Positions 1 to 13,100 of a stretch of 14,778 nucleotides of DNA are shown piece after piece. Within the stretch, counting starts at the first letter, position 1. Each line of letters starts with the position of its first letter. A program made the translations under genes and the position numbers. Origin of the DNA: an uncultured Clostridia bacterium (GTDB taxonomy: Bacteria > Bacillota_A > Clostridia > TANB77 > CAG-508); NCBI GenBank assembly GCA_947628465.1, contig CANQZZ010000027.1, positions 1 to 14,778 of the forward strand, in the 5' to 3' direction. Under the pieces are notes generated by a model. The model was not told the origin of the DNA and ran no database searches. It worked only from the letters and a program-made list of their open reading frames with translations.

Positions 1-2
1 TA

Positions 3-1169
3 CCAAAGTTTGATGGTTTATCAATTGATTCAAAAAAGAAAATACCTGAAATATCTGTAAATGTTAAAGATGAAGATGGCGCATTAAAGAGTGGTAAAGT
101 TATAATTACAGATGAAGAAGGAAATATAGTATTTGAATCAGACAGATTAGTAAATGGAAAAAATACATATGTATTAGATAAATTAAAGAAAGATAAAAAA
201 TACAATATAAAAGTTGAAGTAAAATATGATTTAGATAGTGATGCCTATGGAAAACCAGAAGCTAATGGAGGAAGCAAAACACTTGTAAATCAAGACTTTA
301 TTCTAAATGCAGATTATGGATTTATAGGTAAAGACTATAAAGTAACAGAAAAAGTAACAGATAAAGAAGCATTAGTTGTAAGCTTTAAAAATTCATATGA
401 TTCATATTATGATGTAGAATATGTAATTATAAATGAACAAAAATACCAAGTAACTAAAATTGGTGATACTTATCAAGTAGCATTAGAAAAAGGCGCAAAA
501 GGTAAAAACAATATAACTATTGATGGAGTTATATTACAAAATGGTGCATCTTATGATGTAAATAAAGAGTTAGAATATGTTTATTTAAAGAAAGAGCCAG
601 AAATTGGTGATATTGAAGTAGAATTTAGCGACTCAAAAATGAAAGTTAAAGTTCCAAGTCAAGATGCAGAGGATACTATAAATGGCGTAACTGTATATTT
701 AACTGATGAAGAAGGAAATATAGTAGAGCAAAAAGTGTTAGAAAAAGGTCAAACAGAAGTAGAGTTTGATATTAATAAATCTGGAAAATATAAAGTAAAA
801 GTAGAAGTTAAATATGATTTAGGTGATGGAAAAGAAGAGTCTAAAGTAGTTGAATATAAAGAGACAATCAAGGAACCTGCAAAAGTAACTATTGTAAGTA
901 GTTCTATAGATAACAAATATGTACAAAAAGTACAAAATGTTGAAGTAATATATACAGTTGAGGCTAATACTGAAGATACAATAACATCATTTGTAATAAA
1001 TGGTGTAACTTTAAATGCTACAAAAAATAGTGATGGAACTTATACAGTAAGCTTTAACACGCCTCAAACAGCAGGAAGTGCAGAATTAGATATAACAAAA
1101 GTAATATTTGAAACTGAAGGAGAAGTAGAAACAAGTTATACTTCTGAATATGAAGTTTTAAAATCTATA
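3..1169 (+). repeat. Super-repeat unit 1 (domains A1-B1-C1-D1)
   Basis: First visible copy of the four-domain unit. The window opens at the Pro that corresponds to the KP starting every A domain, so unit 1 is nearly complete. Approximate domain starts are A 3, B 321, C 591 and D 870. A1 has a DEDGALKSG variant of the TFVSG motif and ends in YDLDSD at 225. C1 is the most divergent C domain: its closing motif is YDLGDGKEE (813) with no His, unlike the DYD-x-x-DG-x-x-H of later units. D1 has the KYVQK opening and the GTYTV core shared by all D domains. Boundaries are by eye, within about 10 residues. Confidence 0.85.
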
Positions 1170-4100
1170 AAACCAGTAGTAGAAGGCTTATCTGTTGTTG
1201 AAAAAGAAGGAGATAAAGCAACACTAGCATTTACTATTACTGATGAAGAAGATACATTTGTAAGTGGTAGAATTGTAATTACAGATAAAGAAACAAGTGA
1301 AGAAAAAACGATTACATTTACAGATGTTAAAGAAACAGTATATGAAATAGATGCAAAAGATTTTAGAAAGTATAATGTTAAGATATATTTAACTTATGAC
1401 TTAGATCAAGATAAGGCAGTAGATTCAGAAAATCAACAAGAAGAATTATTCGCAGAAGATGAATTTGAATTATTAGGTGACTTTGAATTTAACTTTAGTA
1501 ATTTAAAACTTCAAAATGTAAATAGAGAAAGAAATGTAGTTGTATTACAATTTACTACTACACTTGCTGAAGAAGCAAAAAATTACTATGTAAAAGATGT
1601 AATGATAAATGGAAACTCATATAGTGCTTCAAGAGATGGAACAACTTATACAGTAGAGATACCATTTAATAATACTGATAGACAAGAGTTAAAAGTTCAA
1701 GAAGTTATATTAAATAATTCACAAGGATTTGCAGTTAATGAAAATAACACTGTTGTAGTGTTTAAAACTGTTCCAACTGCTAAAGTTCATAGCAAAGTAA
1801 CTCGTGACTTAGTAGATGGACTAAGAACAATAAATGCATCACTACAAGTAATAGATGATGAAAATACTATAATAAATGGTACATTATATGCAAAACTATT
1901 AGATACAAAAGGTAACCAACTAGATACAGCAAAATTAGAGGTTACAGCTGAAGAGATTGCATTTAACTCTGAAAACATATATGATGCCGGAACACACACA
2001 ATTGAAGTATATGCAGATTATGATACAGCAGATGGTATAGAACATAAAAATGAAAAACTAGGAGAGGCAAAGATTGCAGTACCAATTTATGCAAATATAG
2101 ATGAAGCTAAAATAAGTAAATATTATGCACAAAAAGGTGAAGAACTAACAATTACATATACAATTAGTACAAATTCAGAAGAAACTGTAACTGGAATTAC
2201 TGTAAATGATAATATTTTACCAGCAACTAAAAATGCCGATGGTACATATACAGTAGTAGTAAATGCACCAGAAAAATATGGTAAATTTGCTTTTAATACA
2301 ACAAGACTTGTATATGCAAATGAGCAAACACCAGCTACAAATACAGTAGAAATAGATGTATTAAGAGATGTTAAACCATCAATTAGCAATATTACAGTAA
2401 ATGATAGTGATCCAAAAAATCCTGTACTTTCATTTAATATTAATGATGAAGAAGATACATTTGTAAGTGGAAAAGTAATAATTACTAATACTGAAACTAA
2501 TGAAAAACAAGAATTAGAAATAACTTCAAAAGATGATACATCTTTTACACTTAAAAACATACAAGAATCAAAAGAATATTCTATAGAAATTAATATAACT
2601 TATGACTTAGATTCAGATAAAACACAAGGCTCAGAACATCAAGATGTTTTAACTGCAAATAGCAATTTTGAAGTTATAAGTGAATATAATTTTGAATTAC
2701 AAAACTTTAAATTATCTAAAATTGATACAGATAAAAAAGTAATTGAGGTTGCTTTTGAAAGTACAAATACATCAAAATATAACATAGAAAAGGTATATAT
2801 AAATGGAACTGAATATGCTGTTTCATCTAGAGTTGGCGATACATATACAGTAGAAATTCCATATGAAGAAGATACAAGATTAGAATTAAATTTAGATAAA
2901 GTAATTCTTGGAAATTTAAAAGAATTTACAGATTTAAAACAAGATAGCATTTTAGTATTTAAGAATAAACCAGTTTCAGATATTAATATAGAAGTATCAG
3001 ATTATATGAATAGCATAAAGGCTACATTTGATGTTATAGATACAGATGATGTAGTAAAAGCAGTATATGCAAGATTATTAGATTCTGAAGGAAATATTAT
3101 AGAAACTAAAACTATAGAAGAATATGCAAAAGAAGTTGAATTTACAAGTAAATCAGATGCATTTAAAGCTGGAGAATACACAGTAGAAATACTTGTAGAT
3201 TATGATAGAGTAGATGGAAAAACACATAAAGATGAGGTTATAGCAAGTAAAAATGCAAAAGTTGAAATACTTGCAACAGTAGTAAATGCAGAAACTGCAA
3301 ATTACTATGTTCCTAAAGAAAGCATAATAACATTAAAATATGAAATTAAATCTAATGCAAATAAAGAATTACAATCTGTTAAAATAAATGGAGCAGTAGC
3401 TACACCAACTAAAACAGCTGAAGGTAAATATGAAGTAATTGTTAGCACACAAGAAACTGCAGGAGAATATGAATACAACCTAACAGAACTTGTATATTCA
3501 GAAGATGAAGTTATAAATGTAACAAGTACAATTAAAGTAGATGTATTAAAGAATACTCAGCCACAAGTAGGTGGTATTGCAGTAGATACTACATTAGAAA
3601 AACCTGTACTTTCATTTATGGTGTCAGATGAAGAAAATACTTTTGTAAAGGGAAGAATTGTTATTACTAATACAGAAGATAAAAAATCTTATGAAATTAC
3701 TTTTGATTCATTAGAAACATTATCATTTGAATTAAGAGATATAAAAGAATTTACAAAATATGATGTAGATGTATTTATTACATATGACTTTGATTCAAAT
3801 AAAGAAAATGCAGATAATAGTGAGGAAAAATTACTTGCTGAAAAACAATTTGAAGCAATAGGAGATTATAAATTTACATTTAACAATCTTAGAGTTAAAG
3901 AAATAGATACACAAAAAGAACTAATTGTGCTTCAATTTGAAAGCACAAACGCATCAGAAGATAACGATGAATTTGAAGATTACTATGTAGATACAGTAGT
4001 TATAAATGGAACTACATATGAAAATGTTGTAAAGAGTGGAACAACTTATACAGTAGAAGTGCCATATACACAAATTACTAGAACAGAGCTAGTATTAGAG

Positions 4101-7100
4101 AAGGCAATATTAAATAACCTACAAGACTTTACAATTGATAAAGAAAACATTGTAGTAGTATTTAAATCAGTAAAAGCAATTGCTATAGCAACTGTAGCAG
4201 ATGATTTAAAGAGCATAAAAGCAGATGTTACAATTATAGATGAAGATAAAATAGCAAAAGATGTATATGTAAGACTATTAGATTCAAATAATGAGGAAAT
4301 TAAAAGAGAATCAATAACAGATAATGCAGTTGTAACATTTGAAAATGCTGGAAATTACTATACTGCTGGAAATTACACTGTAGAAGTTGTAGCAAGCTAT
4401 GATGCAGTAGATGGTCAAACACATAATAATGAAACAATTGTAAGGGCAACAGCTGAAGTAGCAACTGGTGCTATGATAGAAAGCAGCAGCTCTGCAAAAT
4501 ATGCACAAAAAGGAAAGGCACTTGAAGTAACATATACTTTACGTACAAATACAGATGCAGAAGTTGATACAATTGTTGTAAATGAAGTACCATACAAAGT
4601 AGAAAAAGTATCAGACGGAGTATATAAAGTAAATGTTATAGCACCTGAAGAAGCGGGAGTTAAAGATTTAGTTGCATCAAGAATAAACTTTGTAAATGGT
4701 AAGAGTGCAAATGTTAATTACACATCACAAGTTGAAGTATTAAAATCTACTGTTCCAACAGTAAGTAATTTAACAGTTGGTGGTAATAAAGATAATCCAT
4801 TATTATCATTTACTATTAATGATGAGGAAAATACATTTGTAAGCGGAAAATATGTAATTATAGATAAAGAAACTGGTGAAAGAAAAGAATATACATTTAA
4901 TACAAAAGACAATACCTCTTTCTTATTACAAGATATAAAAGAGTTTAATAAGTATGATGTAGAAATATATATTACTTATGACTTTGACTCAGATTCATCA
5001 GCAGAATCTGAGAATCAGGATGAAGTGCTTGCACAAAAAGGCCAATTTGAAATAATTGGTGAATATAATTTTACTTTAGAAAACTTTAGAATTGAAGAAG
5101 TAAATAGAGAAAATAAAAAAGTAAAATTAGCTTTTGAAAGCACAAATGCATCAGAAGATAATGACGAATATACAGACTACTATGTAAACCAAGTAGAGAT
5201 AAATGGTGTAACTTATACAGATATTACAAAGAAAGGTACTACTTATACATTAGAAATACCTTATGAAAATGAAGAAAGAACTGAGTTTAAACTTACAAAA
5301 GCAGTTCTAGATAACTTAAAAGAATTTACAGACTTGCAAAATAGTGTAGTAATATTTAAAGATAAACCATCAGCTAAGTTAAATGCTCAAGTAGATGAAA
5401 ATCAAGAGACAATTACAGCCAATATTACATTAACAGATAATGATAAAACATTAACAGACTTAAATATAAAATTAATAAATCCAAAAGGCGATGTAATTGA
5501 AACAAGAGATATAGATAATGATGCAGAAACTGCAAGCTTTACTTCATTAGAAAAAGGAATATTTAAAGCAGGAGAATATACAATTGAGGTTGGCGCAGAT
5601 TATAAACTAGATGATGGACTAACACATGAAAACAAAGATAAGATAGGAGAAACAACAGCAAAAATAGCAACAGTAGCAAGTATTACAGATGCTAAAGTTG
5701 AAAATTATTATGTAGAAAAAGGCTCAAATGTAAATGTTATATACACAATAGAGTCAAATAATGATAATGGCCCAACAGGTGTTAATGTAGGTAACGCGTT
5801 ATATACTGCAACAAAAAATGACGATGGAACATATTTAGTTTCTATTCCAGCAGTTTCAACTGGTTATGGAGTAAATAAATATGAAGTATCAGTTGTAATG
5901 TACAATGGCGAAACTGTAGTATTAAAAGAGCCTGTAGAATCAGAATACTATGTATTAAAAGATAAACCAAGTATAGAAAATTATACATTTAATAAACTTG
6001 TAAAAGACCAAAATATAACATTTAACTTCATAAATAATGAAGATGCATTATTAGATAATGCTAAGCTAGTTATTGTAGACGATAAAGGAGAAGAAGTATT
6101 AACACATGAGATAGAATTAGGTCTAAATACGGTAGAATTAAAAGAACTAGAAAATGGAAAATATGCAGTAAAACTTAAAGGAACATATGACCAAGATGAA
6201 GATAAAGAAAATAATTTAAATACTCATGAATTATCTGAAATATTTAGTGAGCAAGAAATTGATGTAGTTACTAAATATAATACACAAGTAAAAGTTGAAA
6301 AAGTAGTTGTAGATGCTGACAAAAAAGAAGTAATAGTAACATTTAGCAGTACAAATGCAGCAAATTATAATACTAAATCTATAGTAATAGATGAAACTGA
6401 ATATGAAGTAAGTGTAGAAGATGGAAAATATGTTGCAAGAATTCCATATGATGAGCCAGCAAATAAAACATATAATATTACAGGCGTAAAAGTAGAAAAT
6501 GATATTGAGCTTGCATTAGATGAAGCACAAAGTTTTGAAGTATTTAAAAATGCTCCAACAGCAGAAGTAGAGGCTTCAGTATCAGAAGACTTAAAGAAAA
6601 TATCTGCTACATTTACATTAGAAGATAATAAAAATACAGTTACAGCTTTAAGTGCAAGATTATTAGATAAAGATGGAAAACTTGTTGAAGAAAAAGCTTT
6701 AGATAAAGGGGCAAGAGATGTAGAATTTACATCAGAAGGTGAATATAAAGCAGGAGAATACACAATTGAAATTGGTGCAGATTATGAAATAGTAGATGGC
6801 ATAAACCATAATACTAAAGAGGCAATTGGCTCAGCTACAACTACAGTAAATATTAAAGCACAAGTAGAATCTGTAGAAGCACCAGAATACGTAAATAAAA
6901 ATGAAACATTTAAGATGAAACTTACAATTACATCTAATACAGATGAAGAAATCGAAAGTATTAAAGTAAATGATACTGTTTGTAGTGCTACAAAACTTGA
7001 AGAGGAAAACAAATATGAAATAAGCTATACAGCACCAAATGAAAATGGGGCGCTTACTTTAGATGCTCAAAACATTAAATATACATCTGGAGAAGTAAAT

Positions 7101-10100
7101 GTAGAAAAACAAGAAGCAACTTATGTATTAAAAGAAATTCCAAGTATAACAGAATATAAATTTGATGATACATATGGAGAAGCTAAAGTAACATTTATAT
7201 TTACAGATGCAGACAGTGCAGTGCTAGATGGTGCAAAAGTTGTAATAACAGATACAGTAACTAAAGAAGATGTAATAGAAAAACCATTAAGTAAAGATTT
7301 AAATACAATTGAACTTAATAGCTTATCAAACAATAAACATGAGCTAAAAATAGTAGGAGAATATGACTTAGATGACAATCATAACAATTCAAAGAACCAA
7401 TACGATATGACTAAAATTTTTAAACCTACAGAAATTCAATTTATTAGCAACTATAATCTAACATTTGACATTACAAAAGTTGAAGTTATAAAAGATGAAT
7501 CTAAAGCAAAAGTAACATTTAACAGTACAAACGAAGGAAATTACCAAGTAAAATCTGTAAAAGTTGGTGGAAAAGATTACGTAGTTGAATATAAAGATGG
7601 AGTAGGCTATGCATTAATAGACTATGAAAGAGAAGTAAAACAAGAATTTACTATTACAGATGTAACATTAGTAAATGGTGTAGAATTAACGCTTGAAAAT
7701 GGTGCAAAATATGAAATATTTAAAGATAAACCAGAGGTAACTGACCTAAATGCAATAGTAAAAGAAAATAATATAACAGTAAATTTCCAAGTAATAGATA
7801 ATTCAAACATAATGAAAAATGCAAAAGTATTACTTGTAAATTCAAATGGTAAAACAGCTAAAGAAACAGAAATTACTAATAGTTCTACAAGTGTAACATT
7901 TGAAAACATAGAAAAAGCAGGAACATATACTATTCAGGTAGTAGCAGATTATGACAGAATAGATGGTGAAGAACATATAAAAGAAGTTCTAAATGAAACT
8001 ACAGCTAAAACACAAATAGTAGCAAGCATTTCAAAAGATATAATACCTACTTATGCAGAAAAAGAAGCGGAAATAGAAGTTACTTATGAAGTTAAATCTA
8101 ACACAGACGAGAAAGTTTCAAAAATAGAAATAAATGGAACAAAATATAGTGCTGAAGAAGTAGAAGATGGTAAATACAAAGTTAAATACACAACAGGAAC
8201 AACAGCCGGAGATGAAACTTTAAATGTAACAGGATTAGAATATGAGCTTGGAGACAATGTAACAGTAAGCCATAATTCTACAGTTGAAATATTGAAAGAT
8301 GTATTAAGTATTGAAAACTTTAAAGTTGATACTTCTACAAGTCAAGTTAGAGTAACATATGAAATGATAGACAAAGACTCAAGCTTTGTAAGTGGAAAAA
8401 TTAAAGCTAAAAACACTGAAAATGATGAAGTAATAGAAACTGAAGTTTCACAAAATATAAAAGAATATACTTTAAATCTTGAAGAACTTAAAATATATAA
8501 CGTTGAATTAGAAATAACTTATGATAGAGATAGAAATAATAGTGATAAAGAACATCAAAATACAAAAACATTTGCAACACAAGGAAATGTTCAATCTATA
8601 TCAGACTATAAGTTAAAAGCAAATAACTTTATTGTAGACAGTATAGAAAGACAAACATTATTTAATGCTAACATAAAATTTGAAGCTACTAATGAATCTA
8701 TTTATTCAATATATGGAGTTATAATAGATGGAGAAGAACATCAAGTAAAACCAGTAGAAGGTCAAAAAGACACATATTTAATTGAATATTCATATGGTGC
8801 GGAAAATGTTGATGTAAGAAAAGAAATAACTATTACAGACATAGTATTAACAAATAAAGCAACTATTAAACTTGATAAAGAACAATCAGTTGTAATATTT
8901 AAGGATAAACCACAAGCACAAGTATTAGAATTAGAAAATGTAGACAACTCTAATATTAAAGTTCGTTTTGAATTAACAGATAATGATAATACAATAACAG
9001 GACTAAATATAGTATTACAAAATGATAAAAACGAACTCGTAGCAGAAAAGAGTCTAAATCCAGAAGAAGTTGAAGCAGCATTTACAGTTTCACAATCAGG
9101 AATATATAATGTAGTAGTAAAAGCAGATTTTGATAGAGTAGATGGCCAAACACATAGTGATGAAATAATTTCAAGTGATGATAAAACAGTAGAAATAACA
9201 CCAGCTACAATGGTAACTACAGAAGATATTTCAGAAAAATATCCAGATAAATTAGAAACAATTGATATTACATATAAAATAGAATCTAATACGGGTAAAG
9301 TACCAACTAAAGTAGTTATAAATGAAATAGAAGAGTTTGCTTTAGTACCAGTTGGTGAAAATACTAATAAATACAAAATTTCATATAACGTATCAGATAC
9401 TTCACAAGTAAAAAGTCTAAAAGTAACAAAAGTATACTTTGGAGATGACTTATCTGTTGAAACATCAAGCTCAAAAGAAGATATAATTGAAATTTTAAAA
9501 GATAAACCTACAATTGATATTACTTCAACAGATCTATTGGAGCAAAATGCTGTATTATTTACTATTACTGTAAATGATCCAGATGGTGCAATGACATCAG
9601 GATTAGCTAAAGTTCATGATCAAGAACAAACACTTAATAAAGGTCAAAACACCTTCTTAGTAAATAATATTAATACAGATGAAGAACACATATTAAATGT
9701 AGAAGTAAGTTATGATTTAGACTATGATACAATCGAAAAAGGACAACATGAAGGAAAAACTACTAAAGACCAAAAATTCACTCTAGTATCAAATTATGGT
9801 CTAAGTATAAGTGATGTTAAAACATTTAATAAATCAGGAAAAGAAGAAACATATTTTGCTAAAAATGAAAAAATTGAGTTAAGATTTAATAGCAAAAATA
9901 ATACTTCACTTGTACCAGAAAAAGTTATTATTCAAGATTTAAAAGATGAAAAATCAAATGGAATAGAATATACTGTAAATACTATTGAAGATAATGAAGA
10001 ACATAGTTACTATGTAGATATAGTAGCTAATAACAAAGCCGGCAAACAAGAATTTAAAATAACTTCAGTAATATTAAGTGGTTCTAGAGTTATAACTGAA

Positions 10101-13100
10101 GGCAACTTTGAAAGTACTAGTCCATCAGTAGAAGTAGAAGTTTTAAAAGATAAACCTACAATGTCAAACTTTACAGCAAATAACCAAGAAAATAGTGTAA
10201 CTGTAGATTTTGATATAAAAGATGATGATAATGCATTAAAAGATAGTTATGTGTTATTAATAAGTGATGGAAAAACAGAAAAGAAGAGCGATAAAATACA
10301 TTCAGGAAAGAATAGTTACACATTTAGTGATTTAGTACCTGGAAAGAAATATACTATAAAAGTAGAAAATAACTATTCATTAAGTGAAAATGGTAAAGTA
10401 ACTAGCGAAATATTTAAAGAACAAGAAATAGAAATCACTAAGAAAGAAGAATCTAACTTTAGAGTTAAGAATCTTACAATTACAAAGAGAGTACCAATAG
10501 GTTCAAAAGTAAATATTACATTTGAAAATAGTTTAATGTCATATGAAGATGTAGATACAATAGTAATAGACTCTCAAGAGCATAATGTTACTAAAGGCGA
10601 AGATGGTGTATATAAATTAACATTAGAACCAAACAAAACTGGTATTAACAAACTACATGTAGATAAAGTAAAAATTCAAGATAAAGAATTTGCAATAGAT
10701 AGAAATTTATCTTATGTATATGAGTATGCTGATCCAAAAGCAAATAATGTTTCTGATATTAATGAAGATACAAATACAAACGAAGCAATTATAACATATC
10801 AGTTAGAAGATAAAGATAACTCTGTTATAGCATTAACAGCATATATGAAAAACAGTGCAGGATCAATCATAGCAACTAAATCAATTGAGCTTGATACAGA
10901 AGATACAAAAACAGTAAAAATGGATTTAAGAAAAATTAGTATATATTCTATAGAATTAAGAGCAACTTGTGATATTGGTGATGGTGCAACTTATGAAGAA
11001 AAGACATTATTTGAAAAGAAGAAAGAAACTGTACCAAGAGTAACAATAGTTTCTCAAGATATAGATAAAGAATATGTAGATAAAAAAGAAAATGTTGTAT
11101 TGACATTTAAGATAAATACAAATGTTGACCAAGAAGTTAAGAAAATTTCTATAGGTGATGAAAGTTATAAAGTTACTAATGTAATTAAAGATGGTAAAGT
11201 AGTAGAAGATACATATTCAATAACTGTTCAAGCACCAGGTGAAATGGGAGTATTTGCTCAAAAAATAGATAGTATTCAAATAGGTTCAAGTTTAGTAGAC
11301 CAAATAATATATCCAAATGGTATGAATCCTATAAATATTAAGGTATATAAGCAAAAACCAACAGTAACACACTTTATAATAGATGAAAATAATAGAAAAC
11401 TATCATTTAAAGTTAATGATCCAGATGGCTCACTTACACAGTCATATCCTAAATTTGTTATTAAGCAAGGAGAAGATGAAATTCACAATGAAGAGTTAAC
11501 AGAAGGCGAATCAGAATATGTATTTGATTTAGATAGAATTGGAATGACTACAACCCAAAGTGAGTATAATGCATTAGTTGATGCAACTTACGATTTGAGA
11601 CCAGACGCTCAAGAAAAACAAAGTATAATGCAAGAAGTATTTAGTTTGTTTGCTACTGAAGAGGATGAAACTCAAGAAGAACCAGAGGAAGAAGATCCTA
11701 ACGCAAAATACATAATTACTGAAAATATCTTTAATGAAAATTATAAATTAGCAGGAAATATAAAATACGATTTGAAATTCTGGACTGTTGGTGGAGCATT
11801 TACATTATGGAATTATCAACCATTAAATTTTGATTGCTCAACAGGAACAGATTTTAAAGTAACAAAAGTAATCATTGATGGAAGAGAGTATGAAGTTGCA
11901 CCAATTACTAAAAATAATAGAGATGATGAATATGTAGTATCATATAAAGCTTTTGATATAAATCAGTCAAGCATAAATTTTGAAAAAGTAATACTAGAAA
12001 ATGGAACAGCTTTAGATATACCAGCTAAAGATGGTTGGGCATATTGTATGGTTGTTCAAGCAACTCCAACACTTGCAATAAAAGACTTTATAGAAGATAT
12101 TAATGAAGAGACTGTAACATTTAAATTTAAACTAGTAGATCATGATAAAAAATTAGCTTATAATTTATTAAAGTTTACTTTAATGAATTCTCAAGGTGGA
12201 GTAATTGAATCACAAGATGTAAACCCTGATGAAACTGATACAGTTGTATTTAAGGTACCATATCCACCAACAGCAGTATATAGATTACAAGTTAGTGGTC
12301 AACTATTTGAAGTCCCTGATTGGTATGATTATTTAACTCAATGGGTACCAATTAATGATTCATTTAATTCAAGTGTAAATACATCAATTTTAGGTGCTGA
12401 TTTGGAAACTAAATATCCTAAAAAAGGTGATACATTTGCAATAGACTACTCTATTAGTAGTACAAAAGTAATAATTATAGATAAAGAAGACCATACAAAT
12501 CAAGATAAAGCAGTAGGTATTACATCACTTGTAATAAACGGTAAAGACTATGATGTTCAAGCTTTAGAAGATAAGCCAGAAACATATAGAATATACTACA
12601 CAGCAAAAGACGAGCCAGGTCTTGAAAATATAAATGTTACTTATATTAAATTTAGTAATGGTGATGTTGAAGCATTCAATAGAGAAGATACAATCGAAGT
12701 ATTAAAAACTATGCCATATATAACTGATTTCAAAACAGAAAATGACTTAGCTGGTGGAAAAATTAAAGTATCATTTGTGGTAAATGATCCAGATGGTGTA
12801 ATAAGCACAAGCAATATTAAAACAGAAATTGCTGGTCAAGAAAAGACAGCAGTTGTAGGTCCTAATAATATTGAATTTGATGCTGCACAAGATGAATTAT
12901 TAGACTTTAAAGTAAAAGCAACATATGATTTAGATGATAATAAATTAGAAAATGAAACTAATACTAACTACAATAGTTATACAGATAATACAATATTTGA
13001 AAGAAAAGTAATGCTAACAGGAAATTATAATGTAGTATTTAGTGACGTTAAAACATACAATACCAAGGATAAGGAAACTACTTTCTTTGAGAAAAATGAA

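Noticed and set aside
31..36. Short poly-A runs as slippery phase-variation tracts
   Set aside because: A6-type runs are frequent everywhere in this Lys-rich AT-rich frame, none is long enough to stand out, and the frame stays open.
2123..2560. A - strand open frame of 145 codons with hydrophobic stretches resembling a membrane protein
   Set aside because: It is antisense to D2-A3. The hydrophobicity comes from complementing Lys/Glu/Asn codons, and the sense frame carries conserved domain motifs while this one does not.
6225..6239. HELSE as a possible zinc protease motif
   Set aside because: HExxH needs a second His; here it is Glu, and the site lies at the end of A6 in the repeat array, not in a catalytic domain.
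8762..9376. The longest - strand open frame, 204 codons, as a possible gene
   Set aside because: It is antisense to units B8-D8. Its Ser/Thr/Val/Phe-rich translation is what reading Asp/Asn/Lys/Glu-rich repeats backward gives, there is no convincing ribosome binding site, and similar shadows occur in other units.
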